From: Jeotgalibacillus sp. S-D1
Lineage (GTDB): Bacteria > Bacillota > Bacilli > Bacillales > Jeotgalibacillaceae
DNA: 64,000 nucleotides
NCBI RefSeq assembly: GCF_004358665.1
Contig: NZ_SMZR01000001.1
Coordinates: 372,001 to 436,000, forward strand
Reading direction: 5' to 3'
Shown here piece after piece: positions 20,070 to 29,792 of this stretch (the first letter of the stretch is position 1; every line of letters starts with the position of its first letter). Under the pieces are notes generated by a model. The model saw nothing but the letters and a program-made list of their open reading frames with translations, was not told the DNA's origin and ran no database searches. Both the position numbers and the translations under genes were made by a program.

Positions 20070-20113
20070 AGTCTGTCCCACATTTTCCAGTGTGGGGCAG
20101 ACTTTTCATTTTT
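20070..20113 (+). terminator. Terminator after phoH
   Basis: AGTCTGTCCCACA pairs with TGTGGGGCAGACT, followed by T-rich sequence. Confidence 0.85.
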
Positions 20114-20130
20114 ATCCTCCTATTTTCTGC

Positions 20131-20136
20131 TATACT
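20131..20136 (+). promoter_or_regulatory. Extended -10 promoter of pgpH operon
   Basis: TATACT preceded by TGC, an extended -10, with a weak -35. It lies about 110 bases before the pgpH start. Confidence 0.5.
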
Positions 20137-20244
20137 AAAAAAAAGTCTGCATAAAGTTAATTAAAAATGAACTACTAACTACATACTGAATGAGCATCAA
20201 ACAAATTTTAAGCAGAGACCTTTTTATTACTGGGGAGTGAAAAG

Positions 20245-22398
20245 ATGGAATATTGGATCAGGCGCATGAGGACAATGCTCAGTTATCGATTATTTACCTG
20301 GCTGTTACTCAGTGTGGTAGCTTTATTAACGTTTATTCTATTGTTCAGCCATGTGCGGATTGAAACATACGATATTCGTTTATTTTCTGTAGCAGAAGAA
20401 ACCATTCGTTCACCTAAAACCGTTGTTGATGAAAGGCGAACTGAAATTGAAAAAGAAAGGGCGGCAGCTGAAGTTGCTGAAGTATATACCTACCGTCCTG
20501 AAATCCTTGACAACCGGACCTCGCTGGTAGCTTCAATTTTTGATTTTGCCATGGATTTTAACGCTGATGAAAGTCAGCCTGAAGAAGCAAATGAAGAAGT
20601 TGTAGTGACCCAAAATACACTGGAGAAATTAAAGGAAGCGTTATCAGAAGATGTCTCTGAAAACGTAACAACGGCAATTGACGATTCCGTTTTTCAAAAA
20701 CTTTTATCATCAAGTGACGAAGAGCTTGAAAAAGCAAAAGGAATCACCGTTAATCAAATTGAATCAATCATGGCGGAACCGATTAAGCAGGCCGATGTAA
20801 TAGTGAAAAAGGATGAAATGGAAGAACAGCTGCAGGGTTTTTCCATCCAGGATAACCTGAAACTTGCATCCATCGAACTAGGCCGTTTTGCTGTTGTTGA
20901 AAATAACATCTTTGACGCTGATCAAACCAATGCCAGGGTAAAGCAGGTCAGAGAAGCTGTTGAACCTGTACAAATTCTTGAAGGGCAAGTGATTGTGCAG
21001 GAGGGTTATTTAATAGACCGGGATATCTTTCGTCAGTTGGAAGCGCTGGGACTTACGACAAATGACGATACAATTGCCCCATTTACCGGTTTAATTCTAT
21101 TTTCAATTCTTATCATATTGGTTTTGCACTTTCAGTTTTCGTCATGGGATATTGAAGAAGAAAAGAAACAAAACTATTTAACCATTGTAAGCATGATTTT
21201 TCTTTTGTCGCTTGGCTTAATGAAGGTGACGGAGCTCGTTCGGGAACTGGATATTATAAAAGTCGGCTATTTGTTTCCGGCGGCAATGGCTGCAATGCTG
21301 ATCAGAAGCATGATCAACACCCGGCTGGCCTTAGTGGTAACAATTTTAATCTCAGCATGTGGCAGCATTGTTTTTAATGATAATATAACAGGATCCATCA
21401 ATGTTGAGATAGCCATCTACTTTTTATTCAGCGGCCTGGCGGGGGTATTGTTTTTATCTCATACTAAACGCAGAACCTATTTGCTTAGAGCAGGCTTGTT
21501 TGTATCAGTTGGCAATATCATTGTACTGTTAGCGATTGCTCTTATTCAAAATGTTCAATACAGCCTGATGGATTGGGCCATTTATCTTATTTTTGCGGTT
21601 GTGTCCGGAATTTTGGCCTCCGTTTTAACAATCGGATTACTGCCGTTATTTGAAGCGGGATTCGGAATTTTATCAACGATGAAGCTGGTGGAACTTTCAA
21701 ATCCGAACCATCCGTTATTAAAGAAAATCCTTACTGAAGCGCCGGGAACCTATCATCATAGTGTGATGGTGGCGAATCTTGCTGAATCGGCATGTGAAGC
21801 GATTGGCGCTAATGGGCTGCTTGCACGGGTAGGCTGTTATTATCATGATATTGGCAAAACAAAACGCCCTCAATACTTTATCGAAAATCAGTTTAACAAC
21901 CAGAATCCGCACGACCGACTGAGTCCTGAGGCTTCAAGAAATATTATCATTTCCCATGCCTTGGACGGAGCTGAAATGCTCAGAAAATACAAGCTTCCAA
22001 AACCCTTTATTGATATTGCAGAGCAGCATCACGGAACAACTTTGTTAAAGTTTTTCTACGTTAAAGCGAAGGAAGAAGGAATTAACGTTCAGGAAGAGGA
22101 TTATCGCTACCCGGGTCCTAAACCGCAAACGAGGGAATCTGCTGTTATCTCAATTGCAGATAGTGTCGAAGCGGCTGTCCGTTCCATGAAAGATCCCACT
22201 TCAGAAAAAATTAAAAAGCTGATTGAGTCAATTGTGCAGGGGCGTTTGCAAGATGGCCAGCTGAACGAATGCGACTTAACCTTAAAAGAGCTGGAAATCA
22301 TTAAACAGTCTTTCAGCGAAACATTAAACGGAATTTTTCATTCCCGTATTGAATATCCGGAAATAAAAATAGAGCGAGAAAGGAAGAAGCAGGCATGA
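20245..22398 (+). CDS. pgpH: c-di-AMP phosphodiesterase PgpH (7TM-HD)
   Basis: 717-residue membrane phosphodiesterase that hydrolyses c-di-AMP to pApA (B. subtilis homologue YqfF). It has one N-terminal membrane segment (residues 17-36), an extracytoplasmic 7TMR-HDED domain to about residue 285, seven membrane segments to about residue 475, then a cytoplasmic HD domain. Metal ligands are in HHSVMVA, the signature HD of CYYHDIGK, and EQHHGT. It precedes ybeY with a four-base overlap, heading the pgpH-ybeY-dgkA-cdd-era cluster conserved in Bacilli. Confidence 0.96.
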   Translation: MEYWIRRMRTMLSYRLFTWLLLSVVALLTFILLFSHVRIETYDIRLFSVAEETIRSPKTVVDERRTEIEKERAAAEVAEVYTYRPEILDNRTSLVASIFDFAMDFNADESQPEEANEEVVVTQNTLEKLKEALSEDVSENVTTAIDDSVFQKLLSSSDEELEKAKGITVNQIESIMAEPIKQADVIVKKDEMEEQLQGFSIQDNLKLASIELGRFAVVENNIFDADQTNARVKQVREAVEPVQILEGQVIVQEGYLIDRDIFRQLEALGLTTNDDTIAPFTGLILFSILIILVLHFQFSSWDIEEEKKQNYLTIVSMIFLLSLGLMKVTELVRELDIIKVGYLFPAAMAAMLIRSMINTRLALVVTILISACGSIVFNDNITGSINVEIAIYFLFSGLAGVLFLSHTKRRTYLLRAGLFVSVGNIIVLLAIALIQNVQYSLMDWAIYLIFAVVSGILASVLTIGLLPLFEAGFGILSTMKLVELSNPNHPLLKKILTEAPGTYHHSVMVANLAESACEAIGANGLLARVGCYYHDIGKTKRPQYFIENQFNNQNPHDRLSPEASRNIIISHALDGAEMLRKYKLPKPFIDIAEQHHGTTLLKFFYVKAKEEGINVQEEDYRYPGPKPQTRESAVISIADSVEAAVRSMKDPTSEKIKKLIESIVQGRLQDGQLNECDLTLKELEIIKQSFSETLNGIFHSRIEYPEIKIERERKKQA

Positions 22399-22868
22399 CC
22401 TTATTAATTGATTTTTCAGATGAAACAGCAGTACTTAAACAAGAAGATACAGAACTGATTCATCAGCTGCTTACATTTGCTGCTGAGAAAGAAGATATAC
22501 AAAATGGAGAATGCTCCATAACGTTTGTAACAAATGAACGCATTCAGGAAATAAATCGTGATTATCGAAAAAAAGATCAGCCGACAGATGTAATTTCCTT
22601 CGCCATGGAGGAAAGTGGAGAGGGTGAGATCAATATAATTGGAGGAGAGGAACTGCCGAGAGTGCTCGGTGATATTATCATTTCTGTTCAAGTAGCGCAG
22701 GAACAAGCGGAAGACTACGGTCATTCTTTCTCAAGAGAACTCGGTTTTTTGGCGCTGCATGGGTTTCTTCATTTGCTTGGGTATGATCATATGAAAGAAG
22801 CGGACGAAGCCGTAATGTTTGGACGCCAAAATGCAATCTTAGAGGATTTTGGACTGAAGAGGTCTTAA
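22395..22868 (+). CDS. ybeY: Endoribonuclease YbeY (rRNA maturation factor)
   Basis: 157-residue zinc-dependent endoribonuclease involved in 16S rRNA 3' processing and ribosome quality control. The signature metal motif [11 protein letters not shown] (H-x3-H-x5-H) is near residues 115-130. The conserved [16 protein letters not shown] is upstream of it. The start overlaps the pgpH stop (ATGA), implying coupled translation, and dgkA begins one base after its stop. Confidence 0.97.
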   Translation: MTLLIDFSDETAVLKQEDTELIHQLLTFAAEKEDIQNGECSITFVTNERIQEINRDYRKKDQPTDVISFAMEESGEGEINIIGGEELPRVLGDIIISVQVAQEQAEDYGHSFSRELGFLALHGFLHLLGYDHMKEADEAVMFGRQNAILEDFGLKRS

Positions 22869-22869
22869 A

Positions 22870-23238
22870 ATGGATATGCGTAAGCTTGCTGCCTCATTTC
22901 GATACGCCTGGGAAGGAGTCAAGGATGTATGGATCAACGAGCAGAATTTTAAAATACATTCATTTACGGCTGCACTGATGATCTTGCTTGGGTTCTTTTT
23001 CAAACTGGCGATCATGGAATGGATCGTTCTGTTGATGGTCATCGCTATTGTCCTATCACTTGAAGTTATGAATACGGCCATTGAACGCAGTGTAGATCTG
23101 ATAACTGCGTCCCGCCATCCGCTGGCAAAAAAAGCAAAGGATGCTTCTGCGGCTGCTGTTTTTTTATTTGCGTGCGGAGCAGCTGTAATCGGAATGCTTA
23201 TTTTCCTTCCTAAGATAATTGAAATCGTTTTTAAATGA
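22870..23238 (+). CDS. dgkA: Undecaprenol / diacylglycerol kinase DgkA
   Basis: 122-residue integral membrane kinase. In Gram-positive bacteria this family phosphorylates undecaprenol to regenerate the cell-wall lipid carrier. Three membrane segments can be seen, at about residues 36-70 (two close segments) and 97-120. The family signature VMNTAIERSVDLI carries the catalytic glutamate. The ATG at 22870 follows AAGAGG and begins just after the ybeY stop. Confidence 0.94.
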   Translation: MDMRKLAASFRYAWEGVKDVWINEQNFKIHSFTAALMILLGFFFKLAIMEWIVLLMVIAIVLSLEVMNTAIERSVDLITASRHPLAKKAKDASAAAVFLFACGAAVIGMLIFLPKIIEIVFK

Positions 23239-23333
23239 AATATGTAGTACAATGAAAGGTACTTGGAATAAGGTCATTGTTTACCGTATTTCAATCAATA
23301 ACAGTCGTATGGAACCGTTTAAAGGAGAGCTGA

Positions 23334-24639
<1,306 letters not shown>

Positions 24640-24756
24640 GATATAGATGGGACCAGCAGGCAGGAATGGGAAATGTTTCGAGCCATCATTAAGTCTAACA
24701 GGTGGAACACTAAAAACGTAATGGCATTCATGGACAACATGAAAGGTGTGAAACGT

Positions 24757-24906
24757 ATGCGGAATTTTACGTGGGAAATTTTTAGTCAGACTGGCGATGT
24801 TGAATTGTATCTGCTGTTTAAAGAAATTGAAGAACAGGATTTGATGCAATCATTAAGTAAAACTCGGATTCATGAAGAGGAAACTGATCCTACGCTATAT
24901 CAATAG
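24757..24906 (+). CDS. yqzL: YqzL family small protein
   Basis: 49-residue protein. The conserved family core is visible: FTWEIFSQTGDVELYLLFKEIE. The function is unknown in the family. The ATG at 24757 has AAGGTG 8 bases upstream; a longer in-frame start at 24673 adds residues with no family similarity and lacks a ribosome binding site. The gene sits between era and recO, exactly where yqzL lies in Bacillus. Confidence 0.82.
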   Translation: MRNFTWEIFSQTGDVELYLLFKEIEEQDLMQSLSKTRIHEEETDPTLYQ

Positions 24907-24945
24907 TATTCATCGGACCTTCTGCAGCTGAAGGGAGGATTATTA

Positions 24946-25722
24946 ATGCTCCAAAAATGTGAAGGCATCGTTGTTCGTACAAGTGATTATGGGGAATCCA
25001 ATAAAATTGTCACCATATTTTCACGGGAATTCGGTAAATTTGCAGTAATGGCAAATGGCGCAAAAAAAGCAAACAGCCGCTTATCTGCAGTGTCCCAGCT
25101 GTTTACTTATGCCCATTTTCTTTTTCATAAAGGATCAGGAATGGGGTCACTGCAGCAAGGGGACCTCGTTGCCTCACAGCGGGGAATTAAAGAAGATCTT
25201 TTTAAAACTGCTTATGCTTCTTATATGGTTGAACTGCTTGATAAAGCAGTAGAGGACCGGCAGACTGATCCATTCCTGTTTGAGCTTCTTGTTCAGTGTC
25301 TTTCCTACATAAATGAAGGTCACGATGAAGAAGTGATTTGTTATATATTCGAAATGAAACTTTTGCCTGTCTACGGTGTGCAGCCGATTCTTAACGCTTG
25401 CGCTCATTGCGGAGAGACGGAGGGCAATTTTTCATTTTCAATAAGAGAAAACGGGCTTTTATGTCATCGTTGTGCCCATATGGACAACTATCGTTTAGCT
25501 ATTTCTGCGAAAACGGTACGGTTGCTTCGCTTATTTTTTTATTTGGACCTTAACCGTCTTGGTAACATTTCTCTCCAGCAGGAAACGAAAAATGAAATAA
25601 GACAAGTGATCCGCACCTATTATGATGAATTTGTTGGCGTATTTATAAAATCCCGATCTTTCCTGGATCAAATGGATAAAATGAGGGATATGCTGAAAGT
25701 TAATGATAAAGACCAGAATTAG
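24946..25722 (+). CDS. recO: DNA repair protein RecO
   Basis: 258-residue recombination mediator that works with RecF and RecR to load RecA on SSB-coated DNA. An N-terminal OB-fold begins LQKCEGIVVRTSDYGESNKI. A C-terminal helical domain has a zinc site formed by CAHCGE and CHRC. GGGAGG precedes the ATG. The gene converges on glyQS, with a shared bidirectional terminator between them. Confidence 0.96.
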   Translation: MLQKCEGIVVRTSDYGESNKIVTIFSREFGKFAVMANGAKKANSRLSAVSQLFTYAHFLFHKGSGMGSLQQGDLVASQRGIKEDLFKTAYASYMVELLDKAVEDRQTDPFLFELLVQCLSYINEGHDEEVICYIFEMKLLPVYGVQPILNACAHCGETEGNFSFSIRENGLLCHRCAHMDNYRLAISAKTVRLLRLFFYLDLNRLGNISLQQETKNEIRQVIRTYYDEFVGVFIKSRSFLDQMDKMRDMLKVNDKDQN

Positions 25723-25761
25723 AAAAAAAGGAAGCCTCCTATAGTGGAGGCTTCCTTTTTT
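25723..25761. terminator. Bidirectional terminator between recO and glyQS
   Basis: AAAAAAAGGAAGCCTCC and its complement GGAGGCTTCCTTTTTT form a perfect stem with a short loop, with A- and T-tracts for both strands. Confidence 0.92.
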
Positions 25762-25771
25762 GTAGCTAAAT

Positions 25772-27148
25772 TTAAAATTTAATTGCATTTTCCAAAAATG
25801 CTTTTACTTCAGATATCGGCATGCGATCTTGTGACATCGTATCACGATTACGCACAGTAACCTGTTTATCTTCAAGTGAATCAAAGTCGAATGTAATACA
25901 GAATGGCGTTCCTATTTCATCCTGTCGGCGGTAGCGTTTACCAATTGACTGAGATTCGTCAAAATCAACCATAAAATGCTGAGCCAGTTCTTGCTGTACT
26001 TTCAATGCCTCTTCGCTGAGCTTTTTAGAAAGCGGCAGCACTGCTGCTTTAAATGGAGCCAAAGCAGGGTGGAAGCGCAGTACAGTGCGTTGATCATTTT
26101 CCAGCTCTTCCTGATCATAAGCATCGCATAAAAATGCCAGTGTAACCCGGTCTGCCCCAAGGGAAGGTTCGATACAATACGGTACATAACGCTCATTTGT
26201 CTGCTGATCCAAATAAGTAAAATCTTCGTTCGAATGCTCCATATGGCGTTTTAAATCGAAGTCTGTGCGGTCGGCAATTCCCCATAGCTCTCCCCAGCCA
26301 AATGGAAAGCGGAATTCAATATCTGTAGTGGCATTGCTGTAATGGGAAAGCTCATCTTCATCGTGATCGCGCAGTCTTATGCTGTCATCCTTTATTCCCA
26401 AATTTAAAAGCCAATTTTTACAGAATTCGCGCCAGTAGCTGTGCCATTCAAGATCCTCACCCGGCTTGCAGAAGAACTCAATTTCCATTTGTTCGAATTC
26501 TCTTGTGCGGAATGTAAAGTTTCCGGGTGTAATTTCATTACGAAAGCTTTTGCCCACTTGTCCAATGCCAAATGGAACTCTTTTTCTCATTGTGCGTTGT
26601 ACATTTTTGAAGTTAACAAAAATTCCTTGAGCCGTTTCTGGACGAAGGAAGATTTCGTTTGTAGATCCTTCTGTCACTCCCTGGAATGTTTTAAACATAA
26701 GGTTAAACTGGCGAATATCAGTAAAATCTTTTTTGCCGCAGGTTGGGCAGGCAATGTCATGCTCAACAATTAATTCCTGCATTCTTTCAAAGGGAAGTCC
26801 ATCCACGATCATTTCTTGTCCTTTTGCTTCGATTGCGTTTTCAATTAATTTGTCAGCCCGGTGTCTGGCTTTACAGCTTTTGCAATCGATCATTGGATCG
26901 TTAAAATTACCAATATGGCCGGATGCTTCCCATGTTTTAGGATTCATTAAAATTGCTGCATCCAACCCGACATTATAAGGTGATTCCTGAATAAATTTTT
27001 TCCACCATGCTTTTTTAATATTGTTTTTCAGTTCGACCCCTAAAGGACCATAATCCCATGTATTGGCCAATCCTCCGTATATTTCTGAACCAGGAAAAAC
27101 GAAACCTCGATGTTTGGCTAATTGTACAATTTCGTCCATTGAAGACAT
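25772..27148 (-). CDS. glyQS: Glycyl-tRNA synthetase, single-chain alpha2 type
   Basis: 458-residue class II synthetase charging tRNA-Gly, of the homodimeric type found in archaea, eukaryotes and some Bacilli, not the GlyQ+GlyS tetramer of B. subtilis. Motif 1 region, motif 2 ([21 protein letters not shown]) and motif 3 ([10 protein letters not shown]) are visible, and a zinc-ribbon-like pair CKSCKARH and CPTCGKK is inserted. The C-terminal anticodon-binding domain follows. I chose ATG 27148, with AGGAG 8 bases upstream; a GTG at 27157 would overlap it. It is on the reverse strand, opposite to its neighbours, with its own T-box leader. Confidence 0.96.
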   Translation of the reverse strand: MSSMDEIVQLAKHRGFVFPGSEIYGGLANTWDYGPLGVELKNNIKKAWWKKFIQESPYNVGLDAAILMNPKTWEASGHIGNFNDPMIDCKSCKARHRADKLIENAIEAKGQEMIVDGLPFERMQELIVEHDIACPTCGKKDFTDIRQFNLMFKTFQGVTEGSTNEIFLRPETAQGIFVNFKNVQRTMRKRVPFGIGQVGKSFRNEITPGNFTFRTREFEQMEIEFFCKPGEDLEWHSYWREFCKNWLLNLGIKDDSIRLRDHDEDELSHYSNATTDIEFRFPFGWGELWGIADRTDFDLKRHMEHSNEDFTYLDQQTNERYVPYCIEPSLGADRVTLAFLCDAYDQEELENDQRTVLRFHPALAPFKAAVLPLSKKLSEEALKVQQELAQHFMVDFDESQSIGKRYRRQDEIGTPFCITFDFDSLEDKQVTVRNRDTMSQDRMPISEVKAFLENAIKF

Positions 27149-27230
27149 GACAGCCACTCCTTTTTATTATAGTTAGTTTTTGTACCGCGTTTATCCATGC
27201 GAGAGCTTAGTTCATAAGCTTTTCAGCAGC

Positions 27231-27437
27231 AAAAAAGCTCCGTCCCTGAGCTAAAATATAGCCCAGGGACGGAGCTGTACGTCCGCGGTTCCACCCTAGT
27301 TAATGCAATTTGCATTCACCTTCGTTTTTGCATTGCTCCGGACTGCCGTTTCCCCGCAGTCTAGGCTTTCACTCTCCCTAGTCGCTAAAGTACAGGTACT
27401 TATAGGTCCTTCATTGCGCTCGCTATGGGTGTTAATA
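27231..27437 (-). ncRNA. Glycine T-box riboswitch leader of glyQS
   Basis: On the reverse strand the T-box motif AGGGTGGAACCGCGG lies at 27297-27283. It is followed by a terminator whose arms are AGCTCCGTCCCTGGGCT and AGCTCAGGGACGGAGCT (27275-27236), then a run of T. A stem III-like hairpin (CTAGG with CCTAG) precedes it. Uncharged tRNA-Gly would pair with the T-box and prevent the terminator. I could not fix the specifier loop; no GGC codon is obvious in the stem I region, and a GGA in GAAGGACC is the best candidate. Confidence 0.92.
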
Positions 27438-27443
27438 AGCTAT

Positions 27444-27472
27444 ATCCTACCACGGTTCAGGAAAATTCACAA
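27444..27472 (-). promoter_or_regulatory. Promoter of the glyQS T-box transcript
   Basis: On the reverse strand TTGTGA (27472-27467) and TAGGAT (27449-27444) are 17 bases apart, with an extended -10 TGG. Confidence 0.6.
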
Positions 27473-27587
27473 TGTTTGGAGGTGAAAATATGCGAATAAG
27501 TTGCACTCTGGTGTTTTACGTTCTAAAGTAATATAGGGATTGATTTGAATTATGTTCTTTAATATCGATTAATACACTCGTATAGTA

Positions 27588-27593
27588 TATAAT
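27588..27593 (+). promoter_or_regulatory. -10 of the probable ccpN promoter
   Basis: TATAAT at 27588-27593; the -35 at 17 bases (TCGATT) is weak. It lies about 40 bases before ccpN in very AT-rich DNA. Confidence 0.45.
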
Positions 27594-27634
27594 ATTATAA
27601 AAAAAGTATAACATAATTCATTTAGTGTTAGGTG

Positions 27635-28270
27635 GTGACCACGATCGAATTAAATAAAAGACAATCAGAAATTCTGCATATTGTAAAAGGAAATGGTCCT
27701 ATAACCGGTGAGCAAATAGCGGAAAGATTGCATTTAACTAGAGCAACGCTAAGACCGGATTTAGCGATCCTTACAATGGCGGGATATTTAGATGCCAGAC
27801 CAAGAGTGGGATATTTTTACACAGGCAAATCTGGCACACAGTTATTAACAGAAAACCTTAAAAAACTGTATGTTAAAGACTATCAGTCGCTTCCAGTCGT
27901 CGTACATGAGAACCTTTCCGTATACGATGCCATTTGTCATATGTTTCTGGAGGATGTCGGTACCTTGTTTGTTGTCGATCAAAAATCAATGCTTGCCGGC
28001 GTGCTGTCAAGAAAAGACTTGCTTAGAGCAAGTATAGGGCAGCAGGACTTAACCAGTCTGCCTGTAAATGTCATCATGACCAGAATGCCCAATGTAACTT
28101 ATTGTGAGAAGGACGATCTGCTTGTTAATGTGGCGAACCAGCTTATTGAAAAACAGATTGATTCGCTTCCAGTTGTCAGAAAAGTTGAAAATGGTTATGA
28201 AGTATTTGGACGAATTACAAAAACAAATATTACCCGAGCCTTTGTGAGTTTATCGAAGGATGAGTCGTAG
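27635..28270 (+). CDS. ccpN: Transcriptional repressor CcpN (control of gluconeogenesis)
   Basis: 211-residue repressor that in B. subtilis shuts off gapB and pckA under glycolytic conditions (homologue YqzB). An N-terminal winged helix-turn-helix (GPITGEQIAERLHLTRATLRP region) is followed by two CBS domains, with conserved DVGTLFVVDQ and GVLSRKDLLRASIGQQ. The start is uncertain. GTG at 27635 gives the family N-terminus MTTIELNKRQ, but GTG at 27632 is also possible, and the AGGTGGTGA that looks like a ribosome binding site overlaps both. It is followed 19 bases later by yqfL, its functional partner in B. subtilis. Confidence 0.94.
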   Translation: MTTIELNKRQSEILHIVKGNGPITGEQIAERLHLTRATLRPDLAILTMAGYLDARPRVGYFYTGKSGTQLLTENLKKLYVKDYQSLPVVVHENLSVYDAICHMFLEDVGTLFVVDQKSMLAGVLSRKDLLRASIGQQDLTSLPVNVIMTRMPNVTYCEKDDLLVNVANQLIEKQIDSLPVVRKVENGYEVFGRITKTNITRAFVSLSKDES

Positions 28271-28289
28271 TGTATAGGTGGTGCAAAAG

Positions 28290-29096
28290 ATGAATGAAAT
28301 AAATGTATATGTGGTTTCAGATTCTGTCGGAGAAACAGCGGAACTGGTTGCAAAAGCCTGTGTGAGCCAGTTTAGACAATCAAGAAACTCTATTTCCATT
28401 AAACGTTTTCCTTATGTAGAAGAAACCGCAAACGTAGACGAAGTCATTGCTCTTGCTAAAGATGATAAGGGAATCATTGTGTATACATTAGTTAAACCAG
28501 CCATCCGTTCTTATATTGAAGAGCAGATAAAGCTGCATGGGATTGTTGCGCATGATGTGGTGGGACCGATCGTATCTTCACTTCAGGAAGCCTGTGAAGA
28601 ATCACCTATTAATGAACCCGGCATGGTTCACGATTTGGATGAAGATTACTTTAAAAAAATAGAAGCAATTGAATTCGCGGTTAAATACGATGATGGGCGT
28701 GACCCAAGAGGTATTTTAAAGGCTGACATTGTATTAGTCGGCGTTTCAAGAACCTCCAAAACACCTCTTTCTCAGTATTTGGCACATAAACGCTTAAAGG
28801 TAGCCAATGTTCCGCTTGTACCGGAAATTGATCCTCCTTCAGAATTATTCAAAGTGAATCCATCAAAGTGTTACGGCTTAAAGATCAGCCCGGACAAATT
28901 GAACCATATTCGCAAAGAAAGACTGATTGCGCTTGGGTTGAATGATGATGCCACTTATGCAAAAATGGAAAGGATACAAGAAGAGTTGACTCATTTTGAT
29001 CAGGTAGTCAGCAAAATCAAGTGCCCGGTTATTGATGTGACAAATAAGGCAGTAGAAGAAACTGCAAATATTATCTTAAATGACCAGTTAAATTAA
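28290..29096 (+). CDS. yqfL: PPDK regulatory protein family kinase/phosphorylase YqfL
   Basis: 268-residue protein of the DUF299/PDRP family, bifunctional kinase/pyrophosphorylases of PEP-forming dikinases in other bacteria. In B. subtilis YqfL modulates CcpN activity. The P-loop-like nucleotide motif [11 protein letters not shown] is at about residues 150-160 and the N-terminus [13 protein letters not shown] is conserved. ATG 28290 has AGGTGG upstream; GTG 28278 overlaps it. The pairing with ccpN supports a role in carbon-flux control. A terminator follows. Confidence 0.92.
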   Translation: MNEINVYVVSDSVGETAELVAKACVSQFRQSRNSISIKRFPYVEETANVDEVIALAKDDKGIIVYTLVKPAIRSYIEEQIKLHGIVAHDVVGPIVSSLQEACEESPINEPGMVHDLDEDYFKKIEAIEFAVKYDDGRDPRGILKADIVLVGVSRTSKTPLSQYLAHKRLKVANVPLVPEIDPPSELFKVNPSKCYGLKISPDKLNHIRKERLIALGLNDDATYAKMERIQEELTHFDQVVSKIKCPVIDVTNKAVEETANIILNDQLN

Positions 29097-29102
29097 CAAG
29101 AG

Positions 29103-29137
29103 AAGGGGATGCTGCAATGTGGCATCTTCTTATTTTT
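29103..29137 (+). terminator. Terminator after yqfL
   Basis: AAGGGGATGC pairs with GCATCTTCTT (two G-U pairs) across a 9-base loop, followed by ATTTTT. Confidence 0.7.
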
Positions 29138-29270
29138 GCCACATAAAAAAATGGACAAAAATGATGGCGGAAATAAGAACTCTGTACTATAATTAAAAAT
29201 TGTGATAAAAAATATATTTTTTTTATTCATGAATAAAGGAGTTCTTACATTTATGTAGAATAGTTTCTTC

Positions 29271-29747
29271 ATGGATAAACAAAGAAAAAAAACCATGATA
29301 TTTATTGATGCGGATGCTTGTCCGAAAGAATTAAAGAAAATCATTGAAGAACAAGCTCTCAGTCACGGGGTAGGCTATCGTTTTATTGCATCATTCCAAC
29401 ACTATAGTCCCACTGCAGATAAGAATGTATGGACATTTATTGATGATGGCAAAGAAGCGGTGGATCTTTTTATCTTAAATCATGTCCAAAAAGGGGATAT
29501 GGTTATTACCCAAGACATTGGACTTGCTTCATTAGTCCTCTCAAAGGGCGTTTATGCCTTATCGACGAGGGGAAAAGAGTATAATCAAGACACAATTGAT
29601 ACAAGCTTGTCCTTTCGCTATTTATACCAGATGGAGCGCAAAAAAGGACGGTATGGAGGTGGACCTAAGAAACTGTCCAGTGAAGATTTAGAACAATTTT
29701 CATACCACCTTTTAAAATTTTTATCGCTTCATGCAGGAAAAGAATGA
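29271..29747 (+). CDS. yqxD: YaiI/YqxD family protein (UPF0178)
   Basis: 158-residue protein of the DUF188 family, which has a PIN/NYN-like nuclease fold by homology; the activity is not established. The conserved N-terminus MIFIDADACPKELK and the central DMVITQDIGLASLVLSKG with RGKEY are present. It sits just before dnaG as in B. subtilis. The start is unclear: ATG 29271 or ATG 29295 both fit, but neither has a ribosome binding site. The only good one (AAAGGAG at 29235-29241) faces an in-frame ATG at 29253 that is followed at once by TAG. Confidence 0.85.
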   Translation: MDKQRKKTMIFIDADACPKELKKIIEEQALSHGVGYRFIASFQHYSPTADKNVWTFIDDGKEAVDLFILNHVQKGDMVITQDIGLASLVLSKGVYALSTRGKEYNQDTIDTSLSFRYLYQMERKKGRYGGGPKKLSSEDLEQFSYHLLKFLSLHAGKE

Positions 29748-29792
29748 TTTATGGCGAATAACTATTAATCACGCTAGATGGTGGTGTTTTTT

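Noticed and set aside
23219-23253. TTGAAA and TACAAT as a cdd promoter
   Set aside because: The spacing is 23 bases, too long for sigma-A.
24673-24756. Longer N-terminus for YqzL
   Set aside because: No ribosome binding site and no similarity to the family in the extra 28 residues.
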